DNA of 64,000 nucleotides from Panonychus citri (taxonomy: Eukaryota; Arthropoda; Arachnida; Trombidiformes; Tetranychidae): NCBI RefSeq assembly GCF_014898815.1, contig NW_026515410.1, positions 50,010 through 114,009 on the forward strand. Reading direction: 5' to 3'. Shown piece by piece: positions 33,834 to 46,000 of this stretch (its first letter is position 1; each line of letters begins with the position of its first letter). Under the pieces are notes generated by a model. That model did no database searches. It was not told where the DNA came from and saw nothing but the letters and a program-made list of their open reading frames with translations. The position numbers and the translations under genes were made by a program.

Positions 33834-33851
33834 TCCTCATCGTGGGCTCCA
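33834..33851 (-). promoter_or_regulatory. Primer-binding site of the element
   Basis: Sense strand TGGAGCCCACGATGAGGA directly abuts the 5' LTR. The same 18 nt occur at 16,451-16,468 in the deleted element. The tRNA is not identified. Confidence 0.75.
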
Positions 33852-33977
33852 TGTAAACGAAAGCCGATAATTGGGATATGAATTCACTGGTTGAAGTAGT
33901 TATTTTCTTGTTTATTTACTTGCTATTACACTTAGACAAATTGTTTAACATATATAATTCAATTACAATGTAATGGG

Positions 33978-34011
<34 letters not shown>

Positions 34012-34280
34012 GAGAAGGTAAGTCTCAACACTGAGACTATTCCGTTCTCTTAAAGGGTTAGTTAGGAACTGATGATGATTCTCCTTTCTCTCGGGTTTTC
34101 TTATATACCCGAGGAGAAAGGAGAGAAAGGAATAGGAAGAAAGAAATAGAAAGAGTGATGAGGATGATAACTTTTATGGTTATCATAAAAGACTCAGCAA
34201 ATAATCTAAAATTTCAATCTTTTTTATAATGTCACCAGAGTAATTAACCTTTTGGTTAATTACTCTGTTTTTCTTTTACA
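33852..34280 (-). repeat. 5' LTR of the element
   Basis: Matches 25,267-25,698. The TATA box is at 34,100-34,107 and the hairpin AGTCTC-AGTGTT-GAGACT (sense) at 34,021-34,038. Differences from the other LTR are mostly length changes in the GA tract and a few single bases. Confidence 0.95.
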
Positions 34281-34528
34281 GTAGCATTTTGTGGTATCGT
34301 CTTACGTAATTTGTATTAAGCGAAAGATAACTGATTTTAATTATGCATTTTCTAAACAGTAAATAGGGGGAAAAATAAAATTATTTGTTATTAAAATATC
34401 ATTAAAATGAATAATTAACTGAAGATGATGATGGTGATGGTGATGAGGGTGATGATGTTGATGGAAGTGATGAAGGTGTTAATGAGGAAGAGGGTAAATT
34501 AGATATAAATTTGATCCTTATTTTTGTG

Positions 34529-34897
34529 TTAATTTGGTATCAATATTCCTTTTATATCTTTATTGGTTTTAGGTATTTCAGGATTATGCTCTTTCATTTC
34601 AACTTCTTCATTGATGAAATCTGATTGAGTTAATCTAGGTCTTGTATAGGGCAAACGAAATTGAATTGTCTTGCAAAGACGAATTAAGAGATAGATCAAA
34701 ATAAATGAAATTAAGATTAATGAGAAAATCATCCACTTAGAATGACCATCTTGAATTTGTTGAATTGATTTAAACTTAGTAATTTCCAATTTGGGCAATA
34801 AATCTGAACAATCTATCCCAGCGAAAACTTGTTGATAAATCCAAACATAGTGATTTGGGTCAATGATATTTGACTTGACACATTTTAGCATTAGCAT
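34529..34897 (-). pseudogene. Env-like C-terminal fragment of a second retroelement
   Basis: 122 codons with an extracellular part (GIDCSDLLPKLEITKFKSIQ), one transmembrane helix (MIFSLILISFILIYLLIRLC, about 57-76) and a charged cytoplasmic tail. The layout equals the env end of the large element, but the sequence is different. It lies 250 bp from that element's right end. With 24,575-25,266 on the far side it appears to be the interrupted host of the insertion. The N-terminal part is replaced by a MITE at 34,960. Confidence 0.5.
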
Positions 34898-34959
34898 TTA
34901 AACATAAGCTTTGGATATTGAAGGAGACGGTATTCTATTCAATTAATTTATCTTAACGT

Positions 34960-35215
34960 GCAAAGCAAAGCTCATAGAAACCTCAAAACTTGTCAGCAGT
35001 ATGAATGAATATTCTTCGTTGTTGAATCACCTTCAGATGACCTTGAAACGCGTTATTTCACCAATGAACGAATGACCTTGATCCTTTGATATGACAATGG
35101 AGTATCGCTCAAACTCATATCAAGCAAGTCTCGAGTCTCTTTGACTCTTACAATGTTTGTTAGTTGCTGATAAAATCGCAAAAAAAACATCGGCGAAAAT
35201 AGCTGAATAGCTCTG
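34960..35215 (-). mobile_element. MITE copy, CAGGGCTATTCAGC family
   Basis: Plus strand ends AAAATAGCTGAATAGCTCTG followed by TA. Inside are GACCTTGAAACGCGTTATTT, TGACCTTGATCCTTTGATAT, AAACTCATATCAAGCAAGTC and GTTGCTGATAAAATCGCAAA, in the same order as in the copies at 37,921-38,105 and 55,540-55,772. Confidence 0.7.
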
Positions 35216-37031
35216 TAGTTTTTGAAGGATTTTTCACTATAACTCAAGGATGACGTGATTGTTAAATAAGATATTTGGCAATAAAATTAATACAATTCAA
35301 TCTTGATTAATGCAATATTAATAAATTCAAAATGTGGTCTCTAAAAAATACTTTTAATTCATCTTTTCGGTTGGTTTCAAGTTGTAATCCCAGTCTTTTA
35401 ATTGAATCGTAATATGATAAGAAGCACGATACATTGCATGTAAATCCACATGGTTATAACGAGCAACAGAAAGTATCATCGTTTATATGTATTGTTTTAT
35501 ATGAGGAGTACTATGAAAAAAGAAAAAGAAAAAAAGATGTTAATAAAATAAAGATAAAAAGATTAGAAAAAAACGCGCCATTTCAAAGCTTTAATATACG
35601 TTGAAGATAGATAAGAGAATGGTAATAGCAAAGTGAAGGAAAACGATAATGCACTCTTTTCTTTATTTAATTTCATCATCTAATCTTTATTACCAATCTT
35701 TGTCCGGAGCATATAAATTATATACATTTAAACTCTTTTTAAGACAAACTTTTAATACTATCCTAAGGAAATAATTAAGGAATTATAAAAAAAGGAAAGG
35801 AAAAGATCAATTTCAAATCTTGATACAATTAAAATTAATCATGATTATAGCCTGAGGACCAATTTAAGAATTCAGAATACTATAGATAATCTTGTGTACT
35901 TAAAGTAATAATTCATTGATAAATTCAAAGATAAAATTGGTTAACTTAGTGGCTTTAAATAAGCATCAACCCTACACCACGTTGAGGTGTTCGCCTTGTA
36001 AGACATCTGAAAAGAAAAGAAGAAAAAAATGATGAATAAATAATAATAATGATGATATTGAAAGTAATTGAGCACAACGTTTAATGATATAAAATTGGTG
36101 AAAATATAACAGATAAAAAGAAATAAAGAGAAAACAAATTGAATCAGCAAAAAGCATCAAAGTAACTAAAATAAGTAGAAAATCGAAACGAGAAAATAAT
36201 GAAGAGAATACAAATAAAATGGGTACAAAATAAAAAGAATAAAAATAAAATGAGTACAGATAAAAGAATAAAAATAAAAAATTGCAAATTTTCACCAATA
36301 TTAGTAAGCCTATGACATGGTTATTGGTTAGGATTAATGAATCTAGCGTTTTTAAATAACATATTTTTTGTACAATACTTTTTAAATTCATTCACAATAG
36401 AATGTGGAATTTTCGCGGCTAAGGTATGAATTGATCCAAAATAGCAAATCTTGCCCATGGGTCTCGTCGTGGTACATTATTAACTTGGTTGGCACTTAGA
36501 TTGTCTATTTGTATCCTTTTTTGACAGAAACTTCTGAATTGCTTTGCAGCATTCTTGTTTCCTCTAAGATGTCTGTATATATTTATTCCTTTAGTGTAAA
36601 AGGCTCCACAATATTTTCGTTACAAAACAAACGGATGCTTATTTCAATAATCCCCTTCATAGTCAGCAACTTTTTTATGTGTAATGTATTGTTCTTTTTC
36701 TTCTTGCTGTAGAGTGGCTCAGAAGCGGAGATTTTATAACTACTTTGGTAATTATTAAGATGATACAAAATTGAGGAGAGGTTTTCTCCTCTTCAAAATA
36801 AAATGGCTGATTTTCAGTCATTATGAGGACATGGAAAAATAAATAAAAGTTTTACATAGTAATAGTGAAAGTACACAAGATAGCGCAGTCATACACCCCA
36901 TGCGACACATCAATAAATAGATAATTTTCGATGATTTAATCAGACCAACTAGTATCATCATGACACATCATTCGAAAGGTAATTTAATGGAGAATTTTTT
37001 GTTTGATTGATTATTAATTTTAATTGATAGA
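35216..37031. other. AT-rich DNA with scattered ORF remnants
   Basis: A minus-strand piece near 36,566-36,411 reads KNAAKQFRSFCQKRIQIDNL and DPWARFAILDQFIP before a stop; its family is unknown and it may be a mobile-element remnant. The hydrophobic minus-strand frames at 35,941-36,391 are low-complexity and not credible genes. Confidence 0.35.
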
Positions 37032-37211
37032 TTATGGTTCATCATTATCATCACCACTAGATGCTGAAGATCCAGCTTGAGGTAAAGGATTAACTGGGTC
37101 ATTAGTTGAAGACACTGTGCCATTGTGAACTTCGCCATCTGAACCATTTTGTCTTAACGGGACTAACCTTTGCCCATTAGCTGCGTTCAAGAATAATCGT
37201 CTTTTGGCCAT
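37032..37211 (-). CDS. Small ORF, 59 aa, function unknown
   Basis: Starts MAKRRLFLNAANGQRLVPLR and ends in an acidic DDNDEP tail. No domain is recognised. It lies just downstream of another open minus-strand frame (37,460-37,227) from which it is separated by a stop, in the same orientation as the innexin relic. It may be a remnant rather than a gene. Confidence 0.25.
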   Translation of the reverse strand: MAKRRLFLNAANGQRLVPLRQNGSDGEVHNGTVSSTNDPVNPLPQAGSSASSGDDNDEP

Positions 37212-37540
37212 AGTGTCCTGTTCAAATCAATAGAATAACATAGCACATGTTTCAACGATCAATGATCTGGCCGCTTCCCGCTGATCTATTGAAACCATTA
37301 AAATTAAACGATAAAATACTGAGGCAATACGGGCAGCGACAAATGGTGATAAATTGATGCGTGACATTTTTGAACTAGATAAAAGATTATTCACAAAGGT
37401 CAAATAACGGTAAATAAAACAGAACGATGTAAATTTTTCAAACTTTCTGACTCCACCCACCTGCGTTTAGAGTGCGCATTGAATCTGCCAACATGTCAGT
37501 TTTTGTATTCGTTATATACCGGTACTGGTTTGGGTCAAAA

Positions 37541-37882
37541 ACATTTGGAACAATAGAATGAAGAAAACCCACTGATAATATGCATGATAAATCTTTTTCT
37601 TCCCCTCGGATGTTTCGTAAACACTAGGATCAGGAACAATATCGTCAACCTTATCAGACCATGATTCGTCAATTAAGAAAGTAGCAATAATCCATCAGAA
37701 AGTACCGAGTAAGTTAGCAGGTATGCCTTCAGTAGTAATACAATCGGATCACCAATATACTGACGAGTAGATACAACTAAAATAGATACAATGCACTAGT
37801 AATGTAATCTGAAGATAAAATTAACCCTAATACATTGTCGAGGTTTGACAACACTCGATAAAATATCAAATAGATGGTCCAT
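37541..37882 (-). pseudogene. Innexin pseudogene, N-terminal part
   Basis: Minus-strand reading from the ATG at 37,882 gives the innexin N-terminus, then VNFIFRLHY, a stop, and STRQYIGDP (the loop after the first transmembrane helix). A frame change follows, then GIPANLLGTF and a TGA where innexins have the conserved Cys before WIIATF, and SDKVDDIVPDPSVYE leading to HAYYQWVFFILLFQ, the hallmark of the second transmembrane helix. Innexins form gap junctions in invertebrates. Two stops and at least one frameshift within 340 bp show a dead copy. Similarity is lost after about 37,541. Confidence 0.75.
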
Positions 37883-37920
37883 ACGAAACAATCAAGAAAA
37901 CAATAAAGATAAACAATAAG

Positions 37921-38105
37921 AAACCTCCGACAGTTTTCACCTTGACGTTGAAATGCGTTATTTTACCAGTGACCTGAATGACCTTGATCTTTGATATCAC
38001 AATTGAATATCGTTCAAACTCATACCATTCAAGTCTAGAGTCTCTTGACTCTTAGTTGCTGAGAAGATCTCAAAAAACCTCGCCAAAAATAGCTGAATAG
38101 CCTTG
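37921..38105 (-). mobile_element. MITE copy, CAGGGCTATTCAGC family
   Basis: Plus strand runs from GAAACCTCCGACAGTTTTCA to AAAATAGCTGAATAGCCTTG, with ATGACCTTGATCTTTGATAT, CAAACTCATACCATTCAAGT and CTTAGTTGCTGAGAAGAT inside. It lies just beyond the innexin relic. Confidence 0.65.
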
Positions 38106-38655
38106 CATAAGAGATCGTATTCTGGATTCCACGTGAATGATAACCCGATAATCAAAACGCGTTTTAATTGAACTGCGCCAAGACACCCGAGCTTCTTCAG
38201 GCCAATTATTCCAACTTACTAAATTAGCAGTCCGGTTGAACAAACTTAAGGATCTTTATCATCCTCTTGAGAGACAGGGAACTTTTTCCACTCTAATAAA
38301 TGAATCTCATGAAAACTAAGATTATAAAATTAGTGAACCCCTCTTCTTCACTTAAAGCACCATGGGATGTATATGTCATCCCATGATAATCTCAATACAT
38401 ATATACATTTTCCTTCACTCTTGGCTCGAAAACATAAAGTTGTAAATTGGTGTTCATTTGTTACAAGAGATGGAGCTAAATGATTCGCTAGTGTAAAATT
38501 CATTACACTATATTATTATTCTCATGAAACGAATTAAATACAGAAAAATATAAAAATGAGCAAATTTTTTATAAAATTTTTGGTTATTATTGCTATCTCT
38601 TTACAATCGTTTAATTTTAATATAAAATAAATTGAAAATAATAGTTGATGATAGG
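38106..38655. other. Region downstream of the Sidestep-family gene
   Basis: AT-rich DNA without a recognisable gene; the most 3' candidate exon of the minus-strand gene begins at 38,656. Confidence 0.4.
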
Positions 38656-38954
38656 TCAAAACAGTATCAATGTATAATTTTTGAGTTGTTGATCGACAAA
38701 ATGTGTATATGGTCGTTGGGTCAAGCACTTTGGATTGTTAATTTGAGCTAAAATGTAAATTGTCTGTCGAGAGCACAACATAATAGTAATTATGAACAGT
38801 GATAGTAATTCATCAAACAGGCGTTGAAAAAGTATATTCATCATCATTTCAGAGTATTCCTTTTGTATCTATTAATAAATGAAATAAAAGTTAAATCAAG
38901 TCCATCGAATCCGAACCTTAAAAACCGAAAATTTCGCCATTCGAACATATTTAC

Positions 38955-41900
38955 CGCTCTTTTTGCAGGATAATTTGGTTCTAATTTCAACTTTGATATA
39001 GCTTCCAATGTTCTATTAAGACTTTCGTCAAATGGTATGTATTGTACAATGCACTGGACAGTAAAATAAAATGAAGAAAGAGTTAGTTGTAAGTTAGAAA
39101 AATGCGAACCTGAGCATGAAAAGTTTGAAAATTGGACATTTACCTTGTTGGCCTCATCTGTGGCAGATATTTGATAATCACTGTTCAATGACATTGATTC
39201 ATCAACATGATCGCCTTTGATCACCGTTATATCATTGAATTCATTTGGATAATTAGCTGTTAAAATTTCACCTTTAACATTTGAATTGTTGATATTATTG
39301 AGTGAGGTGAACGTTAATGCATTTTCATTGAATTTCTTATCGTATCTACAATTGATTGTTTTGTGATTGTTTATCATATTATTACTTGTGTAATGTTTTG
39401 ATGAACAAAATGTTCACCTTAATATTATCACTAACTATTGTATTCGTAGTTGCATCGATGTTTGGCTCTTCCGAACTGACCGATCCAACTGAAAAATTAG
39501 GGTCTCGTAAATTAGAGGATTGAGTCGATATGGTGAATTTATTGTAACGAGTTGAATTAATAACATCGGGTCCTTGATTGTCGAGCTTTTAGTTGGTCTG
39601 AAACATGAAAATAGTTGAGAAATATCAATAAGTCAATACCTATTCTTAAATTGAGAAAGCACAAAGTTTCTTACTCAATAGTTTTAAGCTTCTTTTTAGG
39701 GTCAACTTTATCTTCATGATTACGAATTCTTATTATCAGTATAATAATAATGGCCACCAAGGTAATTGTTAAGATGAGCGCTGAGAACACGACAAGATAG
39801 GGATCCAATTTTTTCTCAGTTAAATTATCGGCTGTTCCTAAAGATAAATAAGATAAATTGTTTAGCTAAATTAGTACAAAATTGAAAGGTTTAAAATATA
39901 TTTCGATAATTTGGTTAATGAATTTTTACCAAGTTTGTGCTTTTGAATGGGAAGCGTTTGAGCAACAAGTGTAGTTGTATTAGAAGAACCTCTAGGATTG
40001 GACGAGTACACATCGAATATGTAATTTGATCCAGCCGTTAGTCCGTTGACAAGAAAATTTGGTGCATAAATTGAAGTCAAATTAAAGAGCAGCTTTTCCC
40101 TGCGATAGTCATAAACTTGTAAGTAAAATGTTTGATTGAGTCCACCATTATGTCCAGGGGTACATGAGACTGTCAATGATTCGCCAGTTTGATTACTGAC
40201 AAGACACTCAGTCATACGCTCAGGGCGACCTAAAGTATAAAAGTACACAAGAATTTATATCATTAATTATCATCATTAGAATTATTAGAGTTTGAAATAA
40301 AAAGCTAAACCAAATCTTAAGCATGGAAAGAATCATCTGAATTTCGAAATATTTTTAGTCAGAATTTATTACTAGAGTGAAACATACCTGCAGGCATTAC
40401 GATAAATTGACATGGATTATTAATGATTCCGATTTTATTACGAGCAGAACATATCAAAGTACCATAATCATCTAATCGTCTTGGTGAGTAAAGTAGATCA
40501 CTTAAAAATAGAGATGATAATGAAGGTTTGGATGATGAAGATTCTGAGCTGGGATAAACTTTCTCAAGTTGAGTATCATTTATTTTCCAAATGATTTCAG
40601 TAACACCGGGCTCAGCTTCAATGGAACAGGAAACTCGAATAGTCTCACCTAAGCCAACGATATAAATCGATTTTTGATCTTTAACACAAACCGGAGAATC
40701 TGCAAATATACAAAACTAACGATCAATTTTTTTTTCAACCCAAAAAATGATTAAAAAAAGTTTCAAAAAAAGTATGGAAAAGTAAACACTAGTTAATCAT
40801 ATAACCAACATTGAACGTTTTCTCATAATATTAATAGTGATATTGTTCATTACAATTCAATATATTCATCACTTTTGAAACATTTACTGACCAAGACATG
40901 GGAATAGAAGTGAAAAATGTTGACTCAATGGTTTTCATCACCTCTTTGTTGATATGATTTAATATTTTCCACATAAATATCGGTAAAATCTATCATGAAA
41001 AATCATCATGAACCATTGGAATTTGAATAAATTCATTCATAGTGAGCTCATATATATTGATAGTGTGTAACAATTGTATCATTTTTCATTTGTAAGTAAA
41101 CACAATTCTCACCTTGAAGTTTTCTTACATCATAAAGGCTTACATGACAATCATCAACTTTATTCAAAGTTTCATGCAACCATTTCCATTCAATAATATA
41201 TAAGAATAATAATAATACGACCATGATAATAATATACTTGAAAATGATTCTGTAAACTTTGAAACGTTATGATAACTATGGTTTGCACTTTTTAGTTTGT
41301 TTTCAATTTCATGGGTAAAATTAGGTAACCATCGGTGTAGGAAAAAAACTGGGTGAATATTTATGAAGCCATTTTATTGACACACTGTGAAAATATGAGT
41401 AGATAACGCACCCAAATTCATGATTTCAGATAAGTTCATCTAAAGCTTCAAGAGGGAAAGAGTATCGTTGAAACAAATAAAACTATTCTTAGTGAAAGAA
41501 AAAAACAAAACCGAAAACGTGACAAAAGTTTTTGATGAGTTAAACTAAATGAAATGTAAAAAATGAGATTACTCATGATTATCTTCATGAAAAGTTCATA
41601 TTTTTATCATCATCATCATCATCATGGTGATCATGGTTATCTTACATATATCTTATAAATTTATGTTACTATGACTTTAAGCCTTAAGTATGCAGAGAGT
41701 ATGACTCTTGCCATGAGTTCAACGAAAGGTTGGATATTGAATGAACACCATGGATACATGAAGCTGATTAAAAATACAAACAAATTTAATCCAATCAGTT
41801 TATTGTTTGAATTTTAAGCAATAAAAACTGTAATCATAATAATGTCATCAGAACATTTAGTTTCCATGTTATCATTGTTTTAACCTTTATCTTCATGATG

Positions 41901-42962
41901 TATTTAAATCAAAATACAAAAAGCGAATTAGTATCACAAGGGAAAGTTTTATTATTGCCAAGAAAACCACATGAAGTACCATGAAAAGTTTTCATTGATG
42001 CTGAATCATTAATAGCTTATGAGTCATTATCTTAATCCTTGTCATGAATATTATCACTGTTATTATATATCTTATCAAATTTCATGTATTTATAACATTC
42101 GTAGCTAAATGATACAATGAACAGCCTTTCGTTAATGATAAACAATGTAAATTATAATGAGTAACATGATAATCTTTTTTTTTCACCAAGTGAATTGAGT
42201 ATTCAATTTTCAGGGAATGAGGTTAAAGTTCAATACTGTGTCCATATCAGAGGTGACACTTTTCCTGAATGGGGTCGAGATCAATAACACATTCTTTGAA
42301 TATGAACAAAGAATCTTTATTTTCCCTTTGAATCCAACAAATGCTTAAGATACATGATGAATTTACCCATTGATTTCATGCTGCAATTTCATGTTGACAG
42401 AATTGATGATTGATGCATCAATAAGTTCATTGTCTCTCACTGATTATTATCATGTGGCTATTTTATGGAAGAAGAGAAAAAAACAAAAACTGTTATCTCA
42501 AAATCTGAATATTTACCTGATGCCCTTAAGGTGATACACCAAATTCAATCTGTATCAATTTATTCATTATCTAACCTTTCAGTTCAATCATGATGTAAAT
42601 TTACCCTAAAGGTTTATCAATGGTATCAATTCATGGTATTGATTTTATTCATTTTCCTCACCTTACCCTTCTACCGGTATTACTTTTTGTCAATGGAAAA
42701 AGCTCATCCAATAAATGACCTAAGGGTATTCTTAACTTATCAAAATACATACGAACAAAAAAAAGTTCAATCTCTGTTACACAACAGGTAACAACAAAAG
42801 CATACAATAGTTTACCGATATAACGATGAATGATCATGAATACCCTTAGAACTTTTATCTCCCATGTTAACTAATATCCACCTACGAAGTGTAAAACTTT
42901 GGACATTTGACCCTATTCATATTAATCACCATGAATTTTATTCTCATTGAGAAAGAAAGAAA

Positions 42963-43012
<50 letters not shown>

Positions 43013-43018
43013 AGAAAG

Positions 43019-43083
<65 letters not shown>

Positions 43084-46000
43084 TTCTTCAGGAAATTCTG
43101 ATATAAATTGAAAACAACAGTCGAACAAAAAAATTCATAACAATCGGAAACGGAAATGATGAGACAATTAGTTATTCAGATAAATGACTGTAACTCATTA
43201 ATAGTAATGTAAATTGAATAATTAGTTGTTTGTCGATTTGGTGATTGTATTATTATATTAGGTACAATTTTATCAGTATTACTAATTGCTAATGATTAAA
43301 TTAATTCTCTATCTTTGTTTGATAAATAACTTGAATTCTATCTATTAATTGTTAAAACATAAAAAACAATTAGATTAAATAGTAAACATTAGAAGTGAAT
43401 TTTTTTACTTCATCAATTGGATTCCTGAACTTTAATTGAATTAAATTTATGATAAAACAATTTCAAAGGTAGAATGTTAAATTCAATTAGTTAATCAACA
43501 GACACCACATCAGCCTACCCACTAATTATAATAATTAACATTTCCATATATTGAGAATACTTGAAATTATATTAAATATTAATGATAATTTCATTTTAAT
43601 AATTATCATGATAATCAAGTGACGTTGGAAATTGGCAGAGGGAAATTTTAAACAATCGCATGTATGAATGAGAGAGAGAGAGAGAGAGAGAGATGATATT
43701 ACAATTAGGTAAATGGATTGATATGGTTATCGAGTTAAGTTGGAAGTTGGAAAATGAGATCGTATTTTAATTAGTAGCATTTGTTTCATTGGGAATGAGA
43801 AAAATTATCATGAAAAGGGAGTTGAAACTTGATGGATCGTATTAATTGAAAGTCTGAAAGATGATTATTATTTACTTCAATTAAATTATTTTCTTTTCTC
43901 AATAATCATAATGATAATATTTTTCTTCAACATTTTCTTTGGATATTTTTTTATCCTTGCCACTTGGTTTTCGAGAAATTTAATTATCAACTCGAAATAG
44001 TTGTCTAATGATAATTAAATTTAGATTGTTGATAATTAACATATGATAATGGAGAAGCAGTTTTAATTGCTTATTCTATTTCTTCAATTATCAGTAATTT
44101 GTTGAGTCAACTGTTATTAACAGTACAATTTACATGATCATTAGCAATTGACTTTTTGCATTAACCATTAAATGGATGCAACCCTTTAAATTATTGTTGT
44201 TGTTTACTCCTTTTGTATATCAACAATATTAATCAAAGTCAAACTGAATGTTTCAAATGATTAGTTCATTGGTTGTTGATTGTGATTAGTTGAGGGAAGA
44301 TGATAATAATCTTATAGATAGAGTCGATTACTATCAAAGACACTGAATAAAATTAATGATATTGTAAAAACACACAATTTGTTTCTCTTCACGAGTAACT
44401 TATCGAGTTTGGTGTTGGTGGAGAGAGAGAAAGAGAAGTTCTAATCTTTCCTCTTGTGAAAATTTATTCATTTGAAGTTTTTTTGGTTTTTTTTTGCTAA
44501 CAATTGAATAGAACCACGAAAAATTCATTGAACCCATTTGATTGACTGATTGTTGATTAACTAACTGTGATGGTGAATTCAGAAGAGGAAAAAAACTCGA
44601 GTCATGTTGCAGATATTGAGTTTCGATTGCAATGATAATGTGATCTAATGAGATTGGAACTTTGACTTTATGGTGAAATAACTTTTAAAATATCAGGGAA
44701 TTTGAGATTTACACTCTTTTCATTTGATTAGTTTTCAACTTCTATTACTGTTCTCTCTCAATATCGATTGAAAATTAACATGTAATTGACACACCGATGA
44801 AAACTGATTATTGTTTACACCTTTGTTTCAGTGTTTAACCATTTAAATGGTTTCAATTTGAGATGAATCCATGATGATCATCAAAGTGGAAACCAGAGAT
44901 GAATCTGATCTTTTACATTCTCGATTCAATGATGAGTTAATCTTTCAACTAGATTATAATTTCAGGATAAAATGTTTGCGATTCAGGATTTTATGGCAAT
45001 TTAATTGATTCACTTAATCAACTCGCATTTTCATGTATTTTTACAAAACTATTCACAGAACTTTTGTTAATTTGAAACTGTTAACTAAATTGAATGTATA
45101 GCTGAGACTAGAAATTTCCTTATTCTCTCAAAGTGGCCTCAAAAGTCCAATTCCCGACCAAAATTTTCACCAACTCTAAAAGCTCTCAATGATTAGATTT
45201 ATGATAGACTGACACAACGATAGATTTTTTTTTCTCACTTGTAGTGATCGATACTTTTTTTATTACTATTCTTTTGTCGCTTCATCATCATCAGCATCAT
45301 AGTGAAGGAAAAACATGATAACCACCAAATGAGAAAATGTTTCAGTGGAATGAATAACTCCAAACTAATGACAACTAGATATTTTTTTCCCCTTTAGCTC
45401 TTATTACATTTATCTAAATCAAGAAACTATTATCATTCCCTTCACCTCAACTAAATCATCGCCAACATCATCATCCACTTCACTCTATTCTATCCTCAAG
45501 CTTGGCTCCTTCTTCATCTTTATCTTTACCATTATCTTCATAATCTTTTACATGTCTTCATCTTCAATCCATGAAAAATGTATATCCACTGTAGTTTTAT
45601 CTCATCTTCATTTTGTATCATGTTTTCCCTCCCTTCAATTCTTATAATAGATTTTCTCTCCTTCTCCATCTTCATCAGCATTGTTTTTTTCTTCTCCTTC
45701 ATTGTTTCTCTTATATTCAGAATCTCATTGTTTCTCTTCTGATCCTCATCATCTTTCAGAGTGAAAAAAAAAATATATATATAAACCCTCAATCCAACAT
45801 CCAACTTTCCTCTTCTCATTTCAGACTAAAAATCTCTTCGACAAGATTGAGAAGGTTATTACATATACAATATTTATAATAACGACAGTTCCAGACAATA
45901 TCCATGGTGCTCACGCAATAGCATCATCATCATCATCATCATCATCATGAAGATGAGGATAGATAATAAAAAGAAAGAAAGAGAAAAATATTTATATATA

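Larger units (their letters stand above)
25267..34280 (-). mobile_element. Full-length Gypsy/errantivirus-like LTR retrotransposon with an accessory exonuclease ORF
   Basis: The element is 9014 bp, oriented on the minus strand, and flanked by a perfect 5-bp target duplication GTAGC (25,262-25,266 and 34,281-34,285). LTRs of 432 and 429 bp begin TGTAA and end TTACA. Order in the sense direction: 5' LTR, primer site, leader with five hairpin repeats, gag-protease-RT-RNase H-integrase, env, a zinc-knuckle/DEDDh exonuclease ORF, polypurine tract, 3' LTR. LTR similarity is high, differing mainly by short indels in the GA tract, so the insertion is fairly recent. Even so, integrase, env and the last ORF carry frame breaks, so this copy is not expected to be autonomous. 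Confidence 0.95.

Noticed and set aside
35941..36391. Phe/Tyr-rich minus-strand frames
   Set aside because: AT-rich antisense noise without family motifs.
42907..43128. Open frames on both strands with Glu/Lys/Arg or Ser/Leu/Phe runs
   Set aside because: Created by the (GAAA)n(GA)n microsatellite.
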